Positions 8,601 through 17,476 of a DNA stretch of 64,000 nucleotides are shown piece by piece. The stretch is taken from positions 92,501 through 156,500 of the forward strand of contig NZ_JARUBJ010000002.1 of assembly GCF_029626145.1 (NCBI RefSeq). Reading direction: 5' to 3'. Origin of the DNA: Micromonospora sp. WMMD961. Its GTDB lineage: Bacteria; Actinomycetota; Actinomycetes; Mycobacteriales; Micromonosporaceae. Numbering within the stretch: position 1 is the first letter of the stretch; each line of letters starts with the position of its first letter. The translations under genes were made by a program, and so were the position numbers. The notes below the pieces were generated by a model. It did no database searches. It was not told the origin of the DNA and saw only the letters and a list, made by a program, of their open reading frames with translations.

Positions 8601-10580
8601 TCAGCTGCTCAGCGCAGTGATCGTGAGGGTGGTGCGGTAGCTACCCTTCGCGATGCTGTCCGGGATCTTCAGGTCCAGGTCGGCGCCGAGCTTGGCACCG
8701 CCCCGGGGGTGGCCCTGCACGGCCGCCGCGAGGCCGCTGGAGACCGAGAGGCCCTTGCCCTGGTCGTCGAAGGACGACAGGACCGGAGCGCCGGCCTCGG
8801 CACCCGCGCCGCCGTCGAGCACGTACGGGTTCCAGCCCAGGTAGGAGCCGGAGAACGTCTTGTCGGCGTCCTGGAAGTCGCCGACGTTGGCCGAGATCGA
8901 CCACGGGGCGAGCGAGCGGCGGCTGTCCGACACGAGGATCGGGTTGATCTTGCCGTTCGCCTGGAAGTAGGTGCCGTCGCGCTCCTGAGCGGTGCCCAGG
9001 TCGACCAGCCCGTTGTAGCCGTCGATCGTCCAGCCGAACTCACCCGGAGCCGGGTTCGGCACGTTCACCTGGATGGCCTGGCCGTCGCCGTTGTACGGGT
9101 GGATCGTGGTGTTGTCGACGATCGAGCCGACCGGCTGGCCCTCCGGGGTGTTGACGCAGGAGACGCCCTTCTCGACCGCCGCGTTCGGTGCCGCGCAGGT
9201 GCCGCTACGGATGTTCTGCAGGACCAGCTTGTCAGCCTTGACCTGCACCTTGACGTAGCTGCGCACGTGCTCCTGGTTCTGCGCCGAGTTGAACCAGTAG
9301 TTGCTCGGGTTCAACGGGTCCGGGCCCAGGCCCTCGACACCGGTGCCGGAGCCGTCCGGCTTCTTGATGTCGTAGTACTTCGAGCCGGAGGCCGAGTTCG
9401 CGGTCACGTAGATGACGCCGCCCGGACCGGGGAACACGTCGGCAGCACCCGGCTGCTCGGCCGGGTTCTCCTTCTGACCGTTCTTGATCGAGTAGCTGCG
9501 GGTGTAGACGTGGTCGTGCCCCTGCAGCACCATGTCGATGCCGAGGTCGGAGAACGCGGTCGTGAAGTCCTTCCGGCGGTTCTTGTTGTCCGTGTCGGTG
9601 GAGTGGCTCGCCGCCGAGTAGATGGCGTGGTGATAGACCAGCACCTTCCACTTCGCCTCGGATCCGTGCTTCTTGACCACGTCGGAGACGTACGCGACGT
9701 GCGCCGCGTCGCCGCCGAGCGACCCGTCGGCCGGGTTGACGTAGCTGTTGCTGTTGATGTCGATGAACAGCACGTCCTTGTAGATGTACCAGTAGTCGCC
9801 GCCGGAGCGGGTCGACTGGTCCCCGTTGTAGTACTGGGCCGAGCGGTCCGTGTTCGGGGTGAAGTGGTGCTGCTCCCAGGACTTACCGCCGACATCGTGG
9901 TTGCCGATGGTGGCGGCCGTCGGGTACTGCCGCAGCTGGTCCGGGGCGAGGTACGCGTCCCACTGAGCCTCGTTGTTCGCGGACTCGACGTGGTCGCCGC
10001 CGGAGACGAGCAGTTCGGCGTTCGGGTTCGCCGCGGTGGAGACCTTCAAGGTCTCCGCCCACCCGGCCTGGTCCTTCGCGACATCACCGGAGGCGCCGAT
10101 CTGCGGGTCGCCGAAGAACAGGAAGTCGAAGTCACCCTCGAAGTCCCGCGTCTTGAAGCTGTAGGTCGGGGACCAGCTGCCCTCGGCACCGACTCGGTAC
10201 GAGTACGCCGTGTTCTCGCGCAGGTTGCTGATCGTGGCGTGCCGGTTGAACCCGGTGGTGGAGGTGTTTGCCGCGCCGACGGCGTCGAAGCCCACGGCAC
10301 CGGCCGGGAACTCGCCGTTGACGATCTCGGCGGTCGGGGCGAGCTGGATCTTCTGCGCGGTGTCGGCAGAGGAGTACCAGGTCACGATGCGCTGGGTCTC
10401 GTCGGCGCCGACGCCGAGGACCACACCGGTGATCATGGTGGACTCGGCCGCGCTGGCGGTGGCCGTCAGGCCACTGCCGAGGGCCGCTCCCATTCCCAGG
10501 AAGCCGGCGACGACCCCGGCGACCAGGCGCCGCCGCACGAGCCCGGAGGCCCGTGTCGAGGTGCTCAATGTCATCGACAT
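8601..10580 (-). CDS. Secreted purple-acid-type metallophosphoesterase with WxL-like C-terminus
   Basis: 659 residues. A signal peptide with RRR ends near TATASAAES. A fibronectin-like N-terminal domain (about 40-150) ends with RENTAYSYRVG. The calcineurin-type phosphoesterase follows with FFGDPQIG, SGGDHVES, TIGNHDVGG, VYHHAIYS and LQGHDHVYTRSY, so the metal ligands of purple acid phosphatases are all present. The last 120 residues have a different character: ILVSDSRRSLAPWSISANVG, YLGWNPYV, and IPDSIAKGSYRTTLTITALS. These line up with the VTDTRG-xx-WTV and AGTYTATLTWTL landmarks of WxL domains. The ATG at 10580 follows AAAAGGGAACA. The downstream neighbour encodes a DUF916 protein. Substrate is unknown; release of phosphate from extracellular esters is the family role. 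Confidence 0.9.
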   Translation of the reverse strand: MSMTLSTSTRASGLVRRRLVAGVVAGFLGMGAALGSGLTATASAAESTMITGVVLGVGADETQRIVTWYSSADTAQKIQLAPTAEIVNGEFPAGAVGFDAVGAANTSTTGFNRHATISNLRENTAYSYRVGAEGSWSPTYSFKTRDFEGDFDFLFFGDPQIGASGDVAKDQAGWAETLKVSTAANPNAELLVSGGDHVESANNEAQWDAYLAPDQLRQYPTAATIGNHDVGGKSWEQHHFTPNTDRSAQYYNGDQSTRSGGDYWYIYKDVLFIDINSNSYVNPADGSLGGDAAHVAYVSDVVKKHGSEAKWKVLVYHHAIYSAASHSTDTDNKNRRKDFTTAFSDLGIDMVLQGHDHVYTRSYSIKNGQKENPAEQPGAADVFPGPGGVIYVTANSASGSKYYDIKKPDGSGTGVEGLGPDPLNPSNYWFNSAQNQEHVRSYVKVQVKADKLVLQNIRSGTCAAPNAAVEKGVSCVNTPEGQPVGSIVDNTTIHPYNGDGQAIQVNVPNPAPGEFGWTIDGYNGLVDLGTAQERDGTYFQANGKINPILVSDSRRSLAPWSISANVGDFQDADKTFSGSYLGWNPYVLDGGAGAEAGAPVLSSFDDQGKGLSVSSGLAAAVQGHPRGGAKLGADLDLKIPDSIAKGSYRTTLTITALSS

Positions 10581-10717
10581 TGTTCCCTTTTCAAATAGAG
10601 AAATGGATGTGTCTTCACCCGACACTGGGGAAGCAAATCCACGCTTTCGTTGCCCGATGAACCGACCGTGAACATGATCTTGCGAAAGACTGCACTTCGC
10701 GAACTACTTAGCCTTAC

Positions 10718-11935
10718 TCAGGACCCGGAAATGCGCTGCACAAACCAGACGAGCCCCATGATGGACACCACCCCCGAAACAGCACCGGTCGCCCACAGAC
10801 CGGCTTTCGGCGCACGGCGACGCAACACGAGCAACAGCGGGAAGACGATCGCGATAATGGTCAACTGCACGACTTCGATACCGACGTTGAACACCAGCAA
10901 CGACCACAGCAGGGTCCACGACCACGCCTCGTCGATGCCCAGCGCGCCAGCGAAGCCCAGACCGTGCACGAGCCCGAAGCAGAACACCACGCCGAGGCGG
11001 ATCCAGCCGGCCCGGTCCAGACTGAAGTGCCCGTGCCCGGGCGTCTCCAGATCGGCCGCGTGGGTGCCCCGCCGCCAGATCCCCCACAGGTGCCAGCCCG
11101 CGACGACGGCGATCGACAACGCGATCACCGGCTCCACGACCGTCGCCGGCACCTCCACCAGGCCGAGGGCGGCGAGCATGAACGTCACCGAGTGCGCCAG
11201 GGTGAAGCTGGTGGCCGCGAGCACGATCTCGCGAAGCCTCCGCGACCCGGCGATGAGCGCCAGCAGGAACAGGATGTGGTCGATCCCGGACAGCAGATGC
11301 TCGGCGCCCAGCAGGAAGAACTCCCCGAACCGGTCGTACCACGCCTGCCCGGTCGAAAAGGAGGGATGGGCCGCGTCGAGTGCCGCGCTGCCCGTACGGC
11401 CGTCGATCTCATAGGTGACGATCGTCTTGGTGCCCTTGACGTAGCCCTCGCCGTCCGGGAAGAGGTCGCTGCGTACCTCGTGCTCATCGCCCCGCTGGGC
11501 GCAGGTCCAGTCCAGCAGCAGATCCGCGTACGGCACACCCTCGCGCTGGCCGGTCGTCGCGTCGCCCACCTGGGTCGGCCGGCAGGCAGCACCCCCGGCC
11601 GAGACCGAGAAACGATCGGACACGTACCCGAGCACCGTCGACGCATGGCTCTTCAGGGCTGCGGCCTGGGCGCCGGAGTCACCCGCCTCGAATGCCGCGG
11701 TTCCCGCCTGGAAGAGCGGATCGTCGCCGCCGAAATCGGCGGCGGACACGACGAGAAGGTCGTATTCGAGTTCGAGCGTCGTGCGAATGTGACCCTCGTC
11801 TCCCGACGTGATTTTCGTGTACACAGTCGACGAGAATCCGTGCGCGGACGCCGCTTGAGCGCCCAGAAGCGGGATCACCGCTGCGGCAATCCCGACAGCG
11901 GTGACGATAACGGTACGGCGGACGCGGCCCAACAT
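10718..11935 (-). CDS. HupE/UreJ-type polytopic membrane protein with extracellular domain
   Basis: 405 residues. A signal peptide (ends near AASAHG) is followed by about 180 soluble extracytoplasmic residues. A membrane domain of six or seven helices then begins at LLGAEHLLSGIDHILFLLAL. The membrane part has the HupE/UreJ_2 features GIDHILFL, TLAHSVTFMLAALG, and CFGLVHGLGFAGAL with conserved histidines. The family is tied to nickel or other metal handling, but substrate evidence is thin for this extended form. The ATG at 11935 follows GAGGGAGTCGA; upstream residues to 12016 look spurious. It precedes the phosphatase gene on the same strand with 137 bp between, so co-regulation is possible but not shown. 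Confidence 0.83.
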   Translation of the reverse strand: MLGRVRRTVIVTAVGIAAAVIPLLGAQAASAHGFSSTVYTKITSGDEGHIRTTLELEYDLLVVSAADFGGDDPLFQAGTAAFEAGDSGAQAAALKSHASTVLGYVSDRFSVSAGGAACRPTQVGDATTGQREGVPYADLLLDWTCAQRGDEHEVRSDLFPDGEGYVKGTKTIVTYEIDGRTGSAALDAAHPSFSTGQAWYDRFGEFFLLGAEHLLSGIDHILFLLALIAGSRRLREIVLAATSFTLAHSVTFMLAALGLVEVPATVVEPVIALSIAVVAGWHLWGIWRRGTHAADLETPGHGHFSLDRAGWIRLGVVFCFGLVHGLGFAGALGIDEAWSWTLLWSLLVFNVGIEVVQLTIIAIVFPLLLVLRRRAPKAGLWATGAVSGVVSIMGLVWFVQRISGS

Positions 11936-12117
11936 TCGACTCCCTCGGTTGGCCAGTGCACGTTGCATGCCGTGGGTGAACACCAACCCGCACGCCGACG
12001 AACCGCCGGAAAACAAAATCCCGAACGGCCACCCGTAGATTGCCGGCGACCGGAATTGCGATAGGAATACGAGAAAGCACGCGCACTTCCCCGCCCACCA
12101 CCCGGAGGACGATCACC

Positions 12118-12780
12118 TTGCGCCCCCCGCTTCGGGCCGTTGCCATGCTGGCCGCGATCGCCGCGTTGGTCACCGCCTGCAGTTCCAGCGACGACTGGTC
12201 CCAGCCGCGTCCGACACCCAGCGCCGTCGGCACTCTCGGCCCGGGGTTCGTCACCCCCTCCACGAAGCCCGCTCCGGAAGCGACCATCACTCCGCAGCCG
12301 GGCTCCTGGGCCGGCATCCATCCACCGAAGGACTACCGGGTGGTGCTCCTGACCGCCGGCGACGACACCCCGACCAAGTCCCTCGTGACGGCCGTCAAGG
12401 CGTGGGCGGACGACGAGCACGTCGACCTCCGGACGATCGCCGTCGGTAACGCGCACGACGCCGTTCCCAGCATCGCCAAGGCCATGGAGATGGGCCCGGA
12501 CCTCATCGTCAGCGCGGGCAACGATCTCGTCGACCCCCTCGCACTTGTCACCCCGAGCCACCTGGACGAAAAGTTCCTGGTGGTGGGCGCGGAACTGGCC
12601 GAACCCACGCACAATGTCACCGCCGTCGACTGGGACGGCGCGTCCTTCCGTGGCGAAGGGCTCGGGGCGTCCTCGACGTACGACCCGGCCTCGTTCACCG
12701 GCGAACGGTGCGCCGCCGCCATCCGGGCGGGCGTGGCCGCCGTCCTCAGCGACCTGACCGGGATCGTGGTCTGGCTCTGA
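12118..12780 (+). CDS. Lipoprotein, BMP/periplasmic-binding-like
   Basis: 220 residues starting at TTG behind CCCGGAGGACGATCACC. A hydrophobic signal ends in the lipobox LVTAC, so Cys is lipidated. A low-complexity linker rich in proline and threonine comes next. The rest (YRVVLLTAGDDTPTKSLVTA, MGPDLIVSAGNDLVDPLALV, KFLVVGAEL) resembles the Rossmann-like half of BMP-type substrate-binding proteins. It is shorter than those full two-lobed proteins (about 330 residues). No permease or ATPase gene is nearby. Ligand and true role are unknown. Confidence 0.72.
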   Translation: MRPPLRAVAMLAAIAALVTACSSSDDWSQPRPTPSAVGTLGPGFVTPSTKPAPEATITPQPGSWAGIHPPKDYRVVLLTAGDDTPTKSLVTAVKAWADDEHVDLRTIAVGNAHDAVPSIAKAMEMGPDLIVSAGNDLVDPLALVTPSHLDEKFLVVGAELAEPTHNVTAVDWDGASFRGEGLGASSTYDPASFTGERCAAAIRAGVAAVLSDLTGIVVWL

Positions 12781-12810
12781 CGATCGGGGCCGCCCCTTGG
12801 CCGACAGGGA

Positions 12811-12841
12811 CCGGTACGGAGGCTGGTGACCTCCGTACCGG
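12811..12841. terminator. Bidirectional terminator hairpin
   Basis: CCGGTACGGAGG, 7-nt loop, exact complement. It lies between two convergent stops (12780 plus, 12851 minus), the right place for a shared terminator. Confidence 0.75.
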
Positions 12842-12850
12842 GCCTGAGCG

Positions 12851-14509
12851 TTACGCCGCCGAGCAGGTGGGCGTCATACCCGTACCGGTGCCGGTGCCCT
12901 GGTAACCGAACTCGGTCGACTGCCCCGGCGCGATAGCGCCGTTGTAGCCGACGTTCGTGAACGAGACCGTGCCGGTGTTGCCGCTCCGGTTCGCGCTCCA
13001 GACGTTGGTGATGCTGGCACCCGAGGGCAGGGTCATGGTGACCGTCCAGCCGTTGACGGGTGTGGCGGCGGCGGTCACCCGCACCGTGGCGACGAAACCG
13101 CCCGTCCACTGGTTGACCGACATCGTCGCCGCACAGCCACCAGCGGTCGGAGGCGGCGTCGTCGGAGGCGGCGTCGTCGTCGGAGGCGGCGTCGTCGGAG
13201 GCGGCGTCGTCGGAGGCGGGGTCGTCGGAGGCGGCGTCGTCGGGCCGTCAGCCAGGACTGGCGTCTGCCAGTCCCGCCAGTCGGCCAACCGACCGAGCGC
13301 CCTGCTGGAAATCCGGATCACGCCCGGCTCGTTCCCCGTCCTCAGCAGGAACTTCCGGATGTTGTTCTGCAGCGGGGTACGCCACTCGGGGCGGTTGGCA
13401 CAGTGGCTGCCGTCCTGGACGTCGGACCAGTAGGTGATGTTGTCGCCCGCTCCGAGCGCCCGGTAGACCTCCGCGCCACCCAGGGCAGCGACACTCGCCG
13501 ACCGGGGACCGAGGTTGGCAATGTGCGGGTTGTCCATGATGAACAGGCCGCGCGGCGCCACCATCGCGACCATCTCGTGCGTGTCCACCGGTAACCGGTT
13601 CGGGCTGCCGGTGAAGGAGCCGAACGCGTCACCAAGCCACGGCTGCTCCCCGTACGCGCTGCTCAGACTCTGCGCACCCTCACCGGGGATGCCCCGGAAG
13701 ATGGGAACACCCGCGCTGCCCGATTCGATCGGCATGGTCAGCGCGATGCGTTGGTCGAACGCGCCGATCGCGAAGGCCCCCTTGCCGTAGCGGGAACAGC
13801 CCGTGACACCCATCGCGTCGGCCTTGAGGATGCCGGTGCCGGACTGCTCGATGACGTCGATGATCCGGCTCACGCCCCAACCCCAGGCCGCGAGCAGACC
13901 AGTGCTGCTCGACGAGCCATAGATGCTGTAGAACGCGCCCTGCTTGTTGTTCCGGGGCGTGCCCTCACGGCCGACGGCCAGCGGGTCGTAGCTGATGACG
14001 GCTGCGCCGGTGGCCTTGATGGTGGCCGTGTCCGCACCGAATCCACCGACTACCACGACGGCGGGGAACGGGCCGGTGCCGCTCGGCAGTTCGACCCGTG
14101 CCGAGAAGCTGGAGCTCCTGCCGTTGTGCGAAACGTTCACGGCGATACCGGTGTTCGAGACCGTCCCCGTGACGGTCGCCGGCTTGGCTGGCTTCTCGCC
14201 GAAGACGAACTTCTCCGCCAACTCCTTTATCTCCGCCCGGCGGCAGCGCCAGTCGGAGCGTGCGGTGATGGTCTGGCCGTTGAGCTTCTTGAACGGGTCG
14301 GGAAGCTTGGCGTTGGTGGGCAGCGAACCGAGGTCCGGCAGAGCGGGCACCGCGCAGTCCGCGCCCTCGTCCTCCACCGCTGCGGCGGCCATGACGCTGG
14401 CGGCGGCCTGCACGGTCGTCCGTGCGACCACTGTTACCGATCCCGCGACCGTGAGGGCTGCTGTCGCCAGCACGACGACCGCCGAACGAAGCTCCGAACG
14501 AATGATCAC
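12851..14509 (-). CDS. CE15 glucuronoyl esterase with CBM2
   Basis: 552 residues. Signal peptide; esterase domain at about 50-430; a proline-threonine linker of repeated TTPPP; C-terminal CBM2 of about 100 residues (SVNQWTGGFVATVRV, SWSANRSGNTG-like region, FGYQGT). The esterase carries GCSRYGKGAFAIGA (nucleophilic Ser near 236), PIESGSAG (acid Glu near 259), and DGSHCANRPEW (His near 366), the catalytic set of carbohydrate esterase family 15. Such enzymes cut ester bonds between lignin alcohols and glucuronic acid on xylan. CBM2 would hold it on cellulose. The GTG at 14509 is behind GGAAGGAGAGCCTG. CGAAAGTTTCG-type motifs upstream suggest xylan-linked control. Confidence 0.92.
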   Translation of the reverse strand: MIIRSELRSAVVVLATAALTVAGSVTVVARTTVQAAASVMAAAAVEDEGADCAVPALPDLGSLPTNAKLPDPFKKLNGQTITARSDWRCRRAEIKELAEKFVFGEKPAKPATVTGTVSNTGIAVNVSHNGRSSSFSARVELPSGTGPFPAVVVVGGFGADTATIKATGAAVISYDPLAVGREGTPRNNKQGAFYSIYGSSSSTGLLAAWGWGVSRIIDVIEQSGTGILKADAMGVTGCSRYGKGAFAIGAFDQRIALTMPIESGSAGVPIFRGIPGEGAQSLSSAYGEQPWLGDAFGSFTGSPNRLPVDTHEMVAMVAPRGLFIMDNPHIANLGPRSASVAALGGAEVYRALGAGDNITYWSDVQDGSHCANRPEWRTPLQNNIRKFLLRTGNEPGVIRISSRALGRLADWRDWQTPVLADGPTTPPPTTPPPTTPPPTTPPPTTTPPPTTPPPTAGGCAATMSVNQWTGGFVATVRVTAAATPVNGWTVTMTLPSGASITNVWSANRSGNTGTVSFTNVGYNGAIAPGQSTEFGYQGTGTGTGMTPTCSAA

Positions 14510-14955
14510 CAGGCTCTCCTTCCAAGCATGGTGGGTGAAGGGAAGGAACGAGACGTGATCGATGATCACGAATGCCAGCCGCACTAAGCCTGGGCCCGTT
14601 CATCGCAGCCTGTCAATCTATTTCCGAAAGTTTCGACGCCCTGACCTGCGTCGCGCCCGTCATCGAGGGCCACGACCCCCCGCAACCAAGCCAGACGACG
14701 CGGCAATCCCGGGTTCAGCCCGAGCAGAGATCCGTCGGAAACATTTCGACAACCGGCGACCGAACGCCGGCCGGGATCGCCCGGCTCGGTCACGGTGAAC
14801 CCGGCACTCGCGGGCGGCAGGTACCGAGGTCTGGCGCCGGGGGCGAGGGCAAGCCGAAGCCGGCCCACGCCGACGACGCCCTCGCCGTCGCCGCTGTCGA
14901 CGCCGACGACCAGCGGGCCTACTCGGGCCGCCGCCCCGGACCGGCCTCCGGGACC
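14510..14955. other. Intergenic leader region, no gene seen
   Basis: 446 bp between the start of the CE15 gene and the end of the SDR gene, both on the minus strand. No open frame here has a plausible protein. It holds two GAAA-TTTC dyads described separately, and presumably the esterase promoter. Confidence 0.6.
14625..14635 (-). promoter_or_regulatory. CGAAAGTTTCG operator-like dyad
   Basis: An 11-bp odd-centred palindrome 116 bp upstream of the CE15 start. Similar CGAAA-N-TTTCG elements are known ahead of xylanase genes in streptomycetes. A weaker dyad, GAAACATTTC, lies at 14738-14747. Assignment to a regulator is inference. Confidence 0.5.
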
Positions 14956-15711
14956 TCAGGCGGTGAGGGCACCGTCGATCGCGATGGACGCGCCGCTGAT
15001 GAAGGTGGCCTCATCGCTGAGCAGGAACGTGGTCAACGCGGCGACTTCGTCGGAGGTGCCGGCGCGCCCGGTCGGCTGTTCCGACAGGTAGCGCTCCGCG
15101 GTCTCCGGCGCCTGGCTGACCACGCCCTGCCAGAGCGGAGTGTCGATCAGGCCGGTGATCAGGGCGTTGACCCGCACACCGGAGCGCGCCACATCCAGCG
15201 CCGCCGAGCGGGTCAGACCGACGACGCCGTGCTTCGACGCGTTGTAGGCGGCCTGCGTCGCGTCACCCTGCACGCCGGAGACGGAGGCGTTGTTGACGAT
15301 CGCGCCACCGCCGGAGGCGATGATCGCCGGAAGTTCGTACTTGAGGCCGTAGAACACGCTCGTCAGGTTGAGGGCGAGCGACCGGTGCCAGTTGTCGCTG
15401 CTGGTCTCGCGGACGCTGGCCATCGGGCCGCCACCGGCGTTGTTGAACGCGCCGTCCAATCGCCCGAACTCCGACACCGCGCTGTCGACGAGCCGCGCCA
15501 TCTCTTCCTCGACCGTCACATCGGTTGGCACGAACAGGACGCTGCCACCTGCGCTCCTGATCCGGGCGGCCGCCTCCTCGCCCCGGTCCTTGTCGCGGGC
15601 GCCAATCACGACGTGTGCCCCCTCGGTGGCCGCCCGCTGCGCGAACGCCAGGCCCATGCCCTGCGTACCGCCGGTCACGACCAGCACTTTCGAATCCAAC
15701 CGTCCGGACAT
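14956..15711 (-). CDS. SDR-family NAD(P)-dependent oxidoreductase
   Basis: 251 residues, classical short-chain dehydrogenase. The cofactor motif is VVTGGTQGMGLAFAQ (TGxxxGxG). NNAGGGP is followed by the catalytic Ser in NNASVSG and the YxxxK motif in YNASKHGVVGLTRSAALD. The C-terminal SDEATFISGASIAIDGALTA is typical. The ATG at 15711 sits behind GGAGGCGAGACGAG; the open frame upstream to 15885 is not family-like. Most likely an NADP- or NAD-dependent alcohol/ketone reductase; substrate unknown. Two inverted repeats lie just upstream (15739-15783). Confidence 0.9.
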   Translation of the reverse strand: MSGRLDSKVLVVTGGTQGMGLAFAQRAATEGAHVVIGARDKDRGEEAAARIRSAGGSVLFVPTDVTVEEEMARLVDSAVSEFGRLDGAFNNAGGGPMASVRETSSDNWHRSLALNLTSVFYGLKYELPAIIASGGGAIVNNASVSGVQGDATQAAYNASKHGVVGLTRSAALDVARSGVRVNALITGLIDTPLWQGVVSQAPETAERYLSEQPTGRAGTSDEVAALTTFLLSDEATFISGASIAIDGALTA

Positions 15712-15738
15712 CTCGTCTCGCCTCCACTCGACTGGTTG

Positions 15739-15783
15739 AGCCCTGCAGTCCGCAGGGCTACGCGGGGAAACGCTAACCGTTTC
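15739..15783 (-). promoter_or_regulatory. Two inverted repeats in the SDR leader
   Basis: AGCCCTGC-AGTCC-GCAGGGCT at 15739-15759 and GAAACG-CTAAC-CGTTTC at 15767-15783, both perfect, 28 and 56 bp upstream of the SDR ATG. The second is a good operator candidate; the first may be a leader hairpin. Confidence 0.45.
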
Positions 15784-15990
15784 TGGAACGTTCGACAAAG
15801 TAATGCCACTCACATTACCGGCTGGTGAATCGCATAAGGTAGTCGATATCGCCAGGAAATATCGCCTGCGGACCCCTCCCCCCACGGCAACTGCGGGGAA
15901 ATACTTTGCCGTACGTTACATAACGCCGATGCATCAGCGGTGACCGAGGACACGGTGCGCGGAGCCCTCCGGCAGGGTGGAATCAGATGC

Positions 15991-16617
15991 GTGAGCAGAG
16001 CACACACCACGAGTGACGGTGAGATGCGTGCTCTGCCGGATCGTCGCCCGGCCGCCACCGGCGATGACGACGCTCCCCCGTCGGACGAGCCGGTGCGGGC
16101 GACAGCGCACCGGCAGCACTGGGCGGTGCAGACGATGGCCATCGCGCCCGACGACCAGGTCTTGGAGATCGGCTGCGGACGAGGGGCAGCGGTCTCCCTG
16201 GTCGCCGACCAGCTCAGGACCGGCCGGATCATCGCCGTCGACCGCTCGGCGACGATGGTGCGACTCGCCATCGAACGGAACGCCAGCCACATCGCCGCCG
16301 GCAGGGCCGAGATCCGATGCGCCGGATTCGAGTCGGCCGACCTCGCCGCTCACCGCTTCAGCAAGATTTTCGCGGTGAACGTCAGCCTGTTCTGGTTGGG
16401 CGACGCGACGCAGCAGATCGACCGGGTACGAAGCCTGCTGGCACCTGGCGGGCAGCTCTACGTCTTCGGTGAGCGGCCCACCGCCGCACACGCCACGGCG
16501 AATCTCACCGCGACCGAACTGCTGCTGCAAACTCACGCCTTCACGACAACCAGGACGAGCGCCGTCCGCGGTAAGGGCCAGGTGCTCACCTGCGTCATCG
16601 GCACACCGACCGAGTAG
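15991..16617 (+). CDS. Class I SAM-dependent methyltransferase
   Basis: 208 residues from GTG at 15991, preceded by GGGTGG at 10 nt. SAM-binding motif I is VLEIGCGRGAAVSLVADQL, followed by IIAVDRSATMVRLA. Motif III-like LLAPGGQLYVFGE comes later. The sequence is of the small-molecule (UbiE/Methyltransf_11) type; the substrate is not evident. Alternative starts are GTG at 15940, with no ribosome binding site, and ATG at 16024. It stands alone, upstream of the type VII secretion genes, with 160 bp between. Confidence 0.82.
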   Translation: MSRAHTTSDGEMRALPDRRPAATGDDDAPPSDEPVRATAHRQHWAVQTMAIAPDDQVLEIGCGRGAAVSLVADQLRTGRIIAVDRSATMVRLAIERNASHIAAGRAEIRCAGFESADLAAHRFSKIFAVNVSLFWLGDATQQIDRVRSLLAPGGQLYVFGERPTAAHATANLTATELLLQTHAFTTTRTSAVRGKGQVLTCVIGTPTE

Positions 16618-16777
16618 GGCAGGGCCCCTCGGGCCTTGTCGTTCTCTGGGACCTGCCGGGGCCAGGACTGGCAACCGGCAATTGATCTATCGGTCCCGGT
16701 GCATGTCCATCCGGGTTGCGGAGATGTCGTAGCATTGACCGCGAACGTTGTTCATCCCGGTGTGGGGAGGGATCGGC

Positions 16778-17113
16778 ATGAAGTTCGACATGGGGGCGCA
16801 GACTCTCGGGAGCCTCACGAAGCAGACCCAGGGGTCGTCTGATGACCTCGGGAGTTTGATCAAGCAGTTGATCGTTGCGGCCGAGCCGCTGCAGGGCAAT
16901 TTCAACGGTGCGGGTCGGGCGGCTTTCGACTCGTTCAAGGCGAATGCTGATTCGATCACTGCTGCGCTAAATTCGGCGTTGGGTGCGATTCTCGGCGGCC
17001 AGGGCGGGATGGATTCGGCGTTCGGTCAGGGTGACACGGAGATGGCCGACAACGCGTCGTCGGCTGCGGGTACGGCCAATTTCGACGCGGCCAGGTTCTC
17101 GAGTAGCCGCTGA
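16778..17113 (+). CDS. WXG100-like small secreted-type protein
   Basis: 111 residues, almost wholly helical by composition. The hairpin turn reads NFNGAGRAAFDSFKANADSI, where WXG100 proteins usually have W-x-G; here Phe replaces Trp. The C-terminal half is Ala/Ser-rich and ends AARFSSSR. The ATG at 16778 follows GGGGAGGGATCGGC. It heads a run of four same-strand genes (gaps of 20 and 37 bp, then an overlap), the usual order of ESX-type substrates or chaperone partners ahead of a large effector. Confidence 0.8.
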   Translation: MKFDMGAQTLGSLTKQTQGSSDDLGSLIKQLIVAAEPLQGNFNGAGRAAFDSFKANADSITAALNSALGAILGGQGGMDSAFGQGDTEMADNASSAAGTANFDAARFSSSR

Positions 17114-17133
17114 TCCGGGGGAGTGGGCAGGTC

Positions 17134-17439
17134 ATGAGCACAGACCGACGCAGCTTTGACGTGGGAACTTCGCAGCAGGTCCAGGGTGACCTCGCCGGGA
17201 TCATCGCCCGGCTGGAGGCGGTGATCTCCCAACGCAGCGCGGATGTTTCGGCGGCGATGGCGGACTTCCAGGCCGACGGTGTTTCCGAGGAATACCGGAC
17301 GGTCGAGGATCGGTGGAACCGCGCCGCGGGTGAGGTACGCACGATCATCGATCTGGTGAAGACCACGATGGTGAAGAACGACGAGACGGCGACGACCACA
17401 CTGGCCAAGGCGCGCACGGCGGTCCAGTCGATCGGCTGA
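17134..17439 (+). CDS. WXG100-like protein, second
   Basis: 101 residues, helical, starting MSTDRRSFDVGTSQQVQGDL. The mid-chain turn is FQADGVSEEY rather than WxG. Length and hairpin layout match the WXG100 superfamily. It is 20 bp downstream of the first small gene and likely forms a heterodimer with it, as paired ESX proteins do. A clear YxxxD/E export signal is not seen at the extreme C-terminus. Confidence 0.78.
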   Translation: MSTDRRSFDVGTSQQVQGDLAGIIARLEAVISQRSADVSAAMADFQADGVSEEYRTVEDRWNRAAGEVRTIIDLVKTTMVKNDETATTTLAKARTAVQSIG

Positions 17440-17476
17440 TCGGGTGTTCTTCGAGTGTTGACGAGGGAGCACAAGC

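Noticed and set aside
8571..10598. A 675-residue open frame on the plus strand opposite the phosphatase gene
   Set aside because: It is rich in Val/Arg/Gly with no family-like sequence and mirrors the GC third-position pattern of the real gene on the other strand.
13140..13245. 15-bp repeats that at first look like a short tandem array
   Set aside because: They encode the TTPPP linker of the CE15 enzyme; ordinary low-complexity linker and not a CRISPR or satellite.
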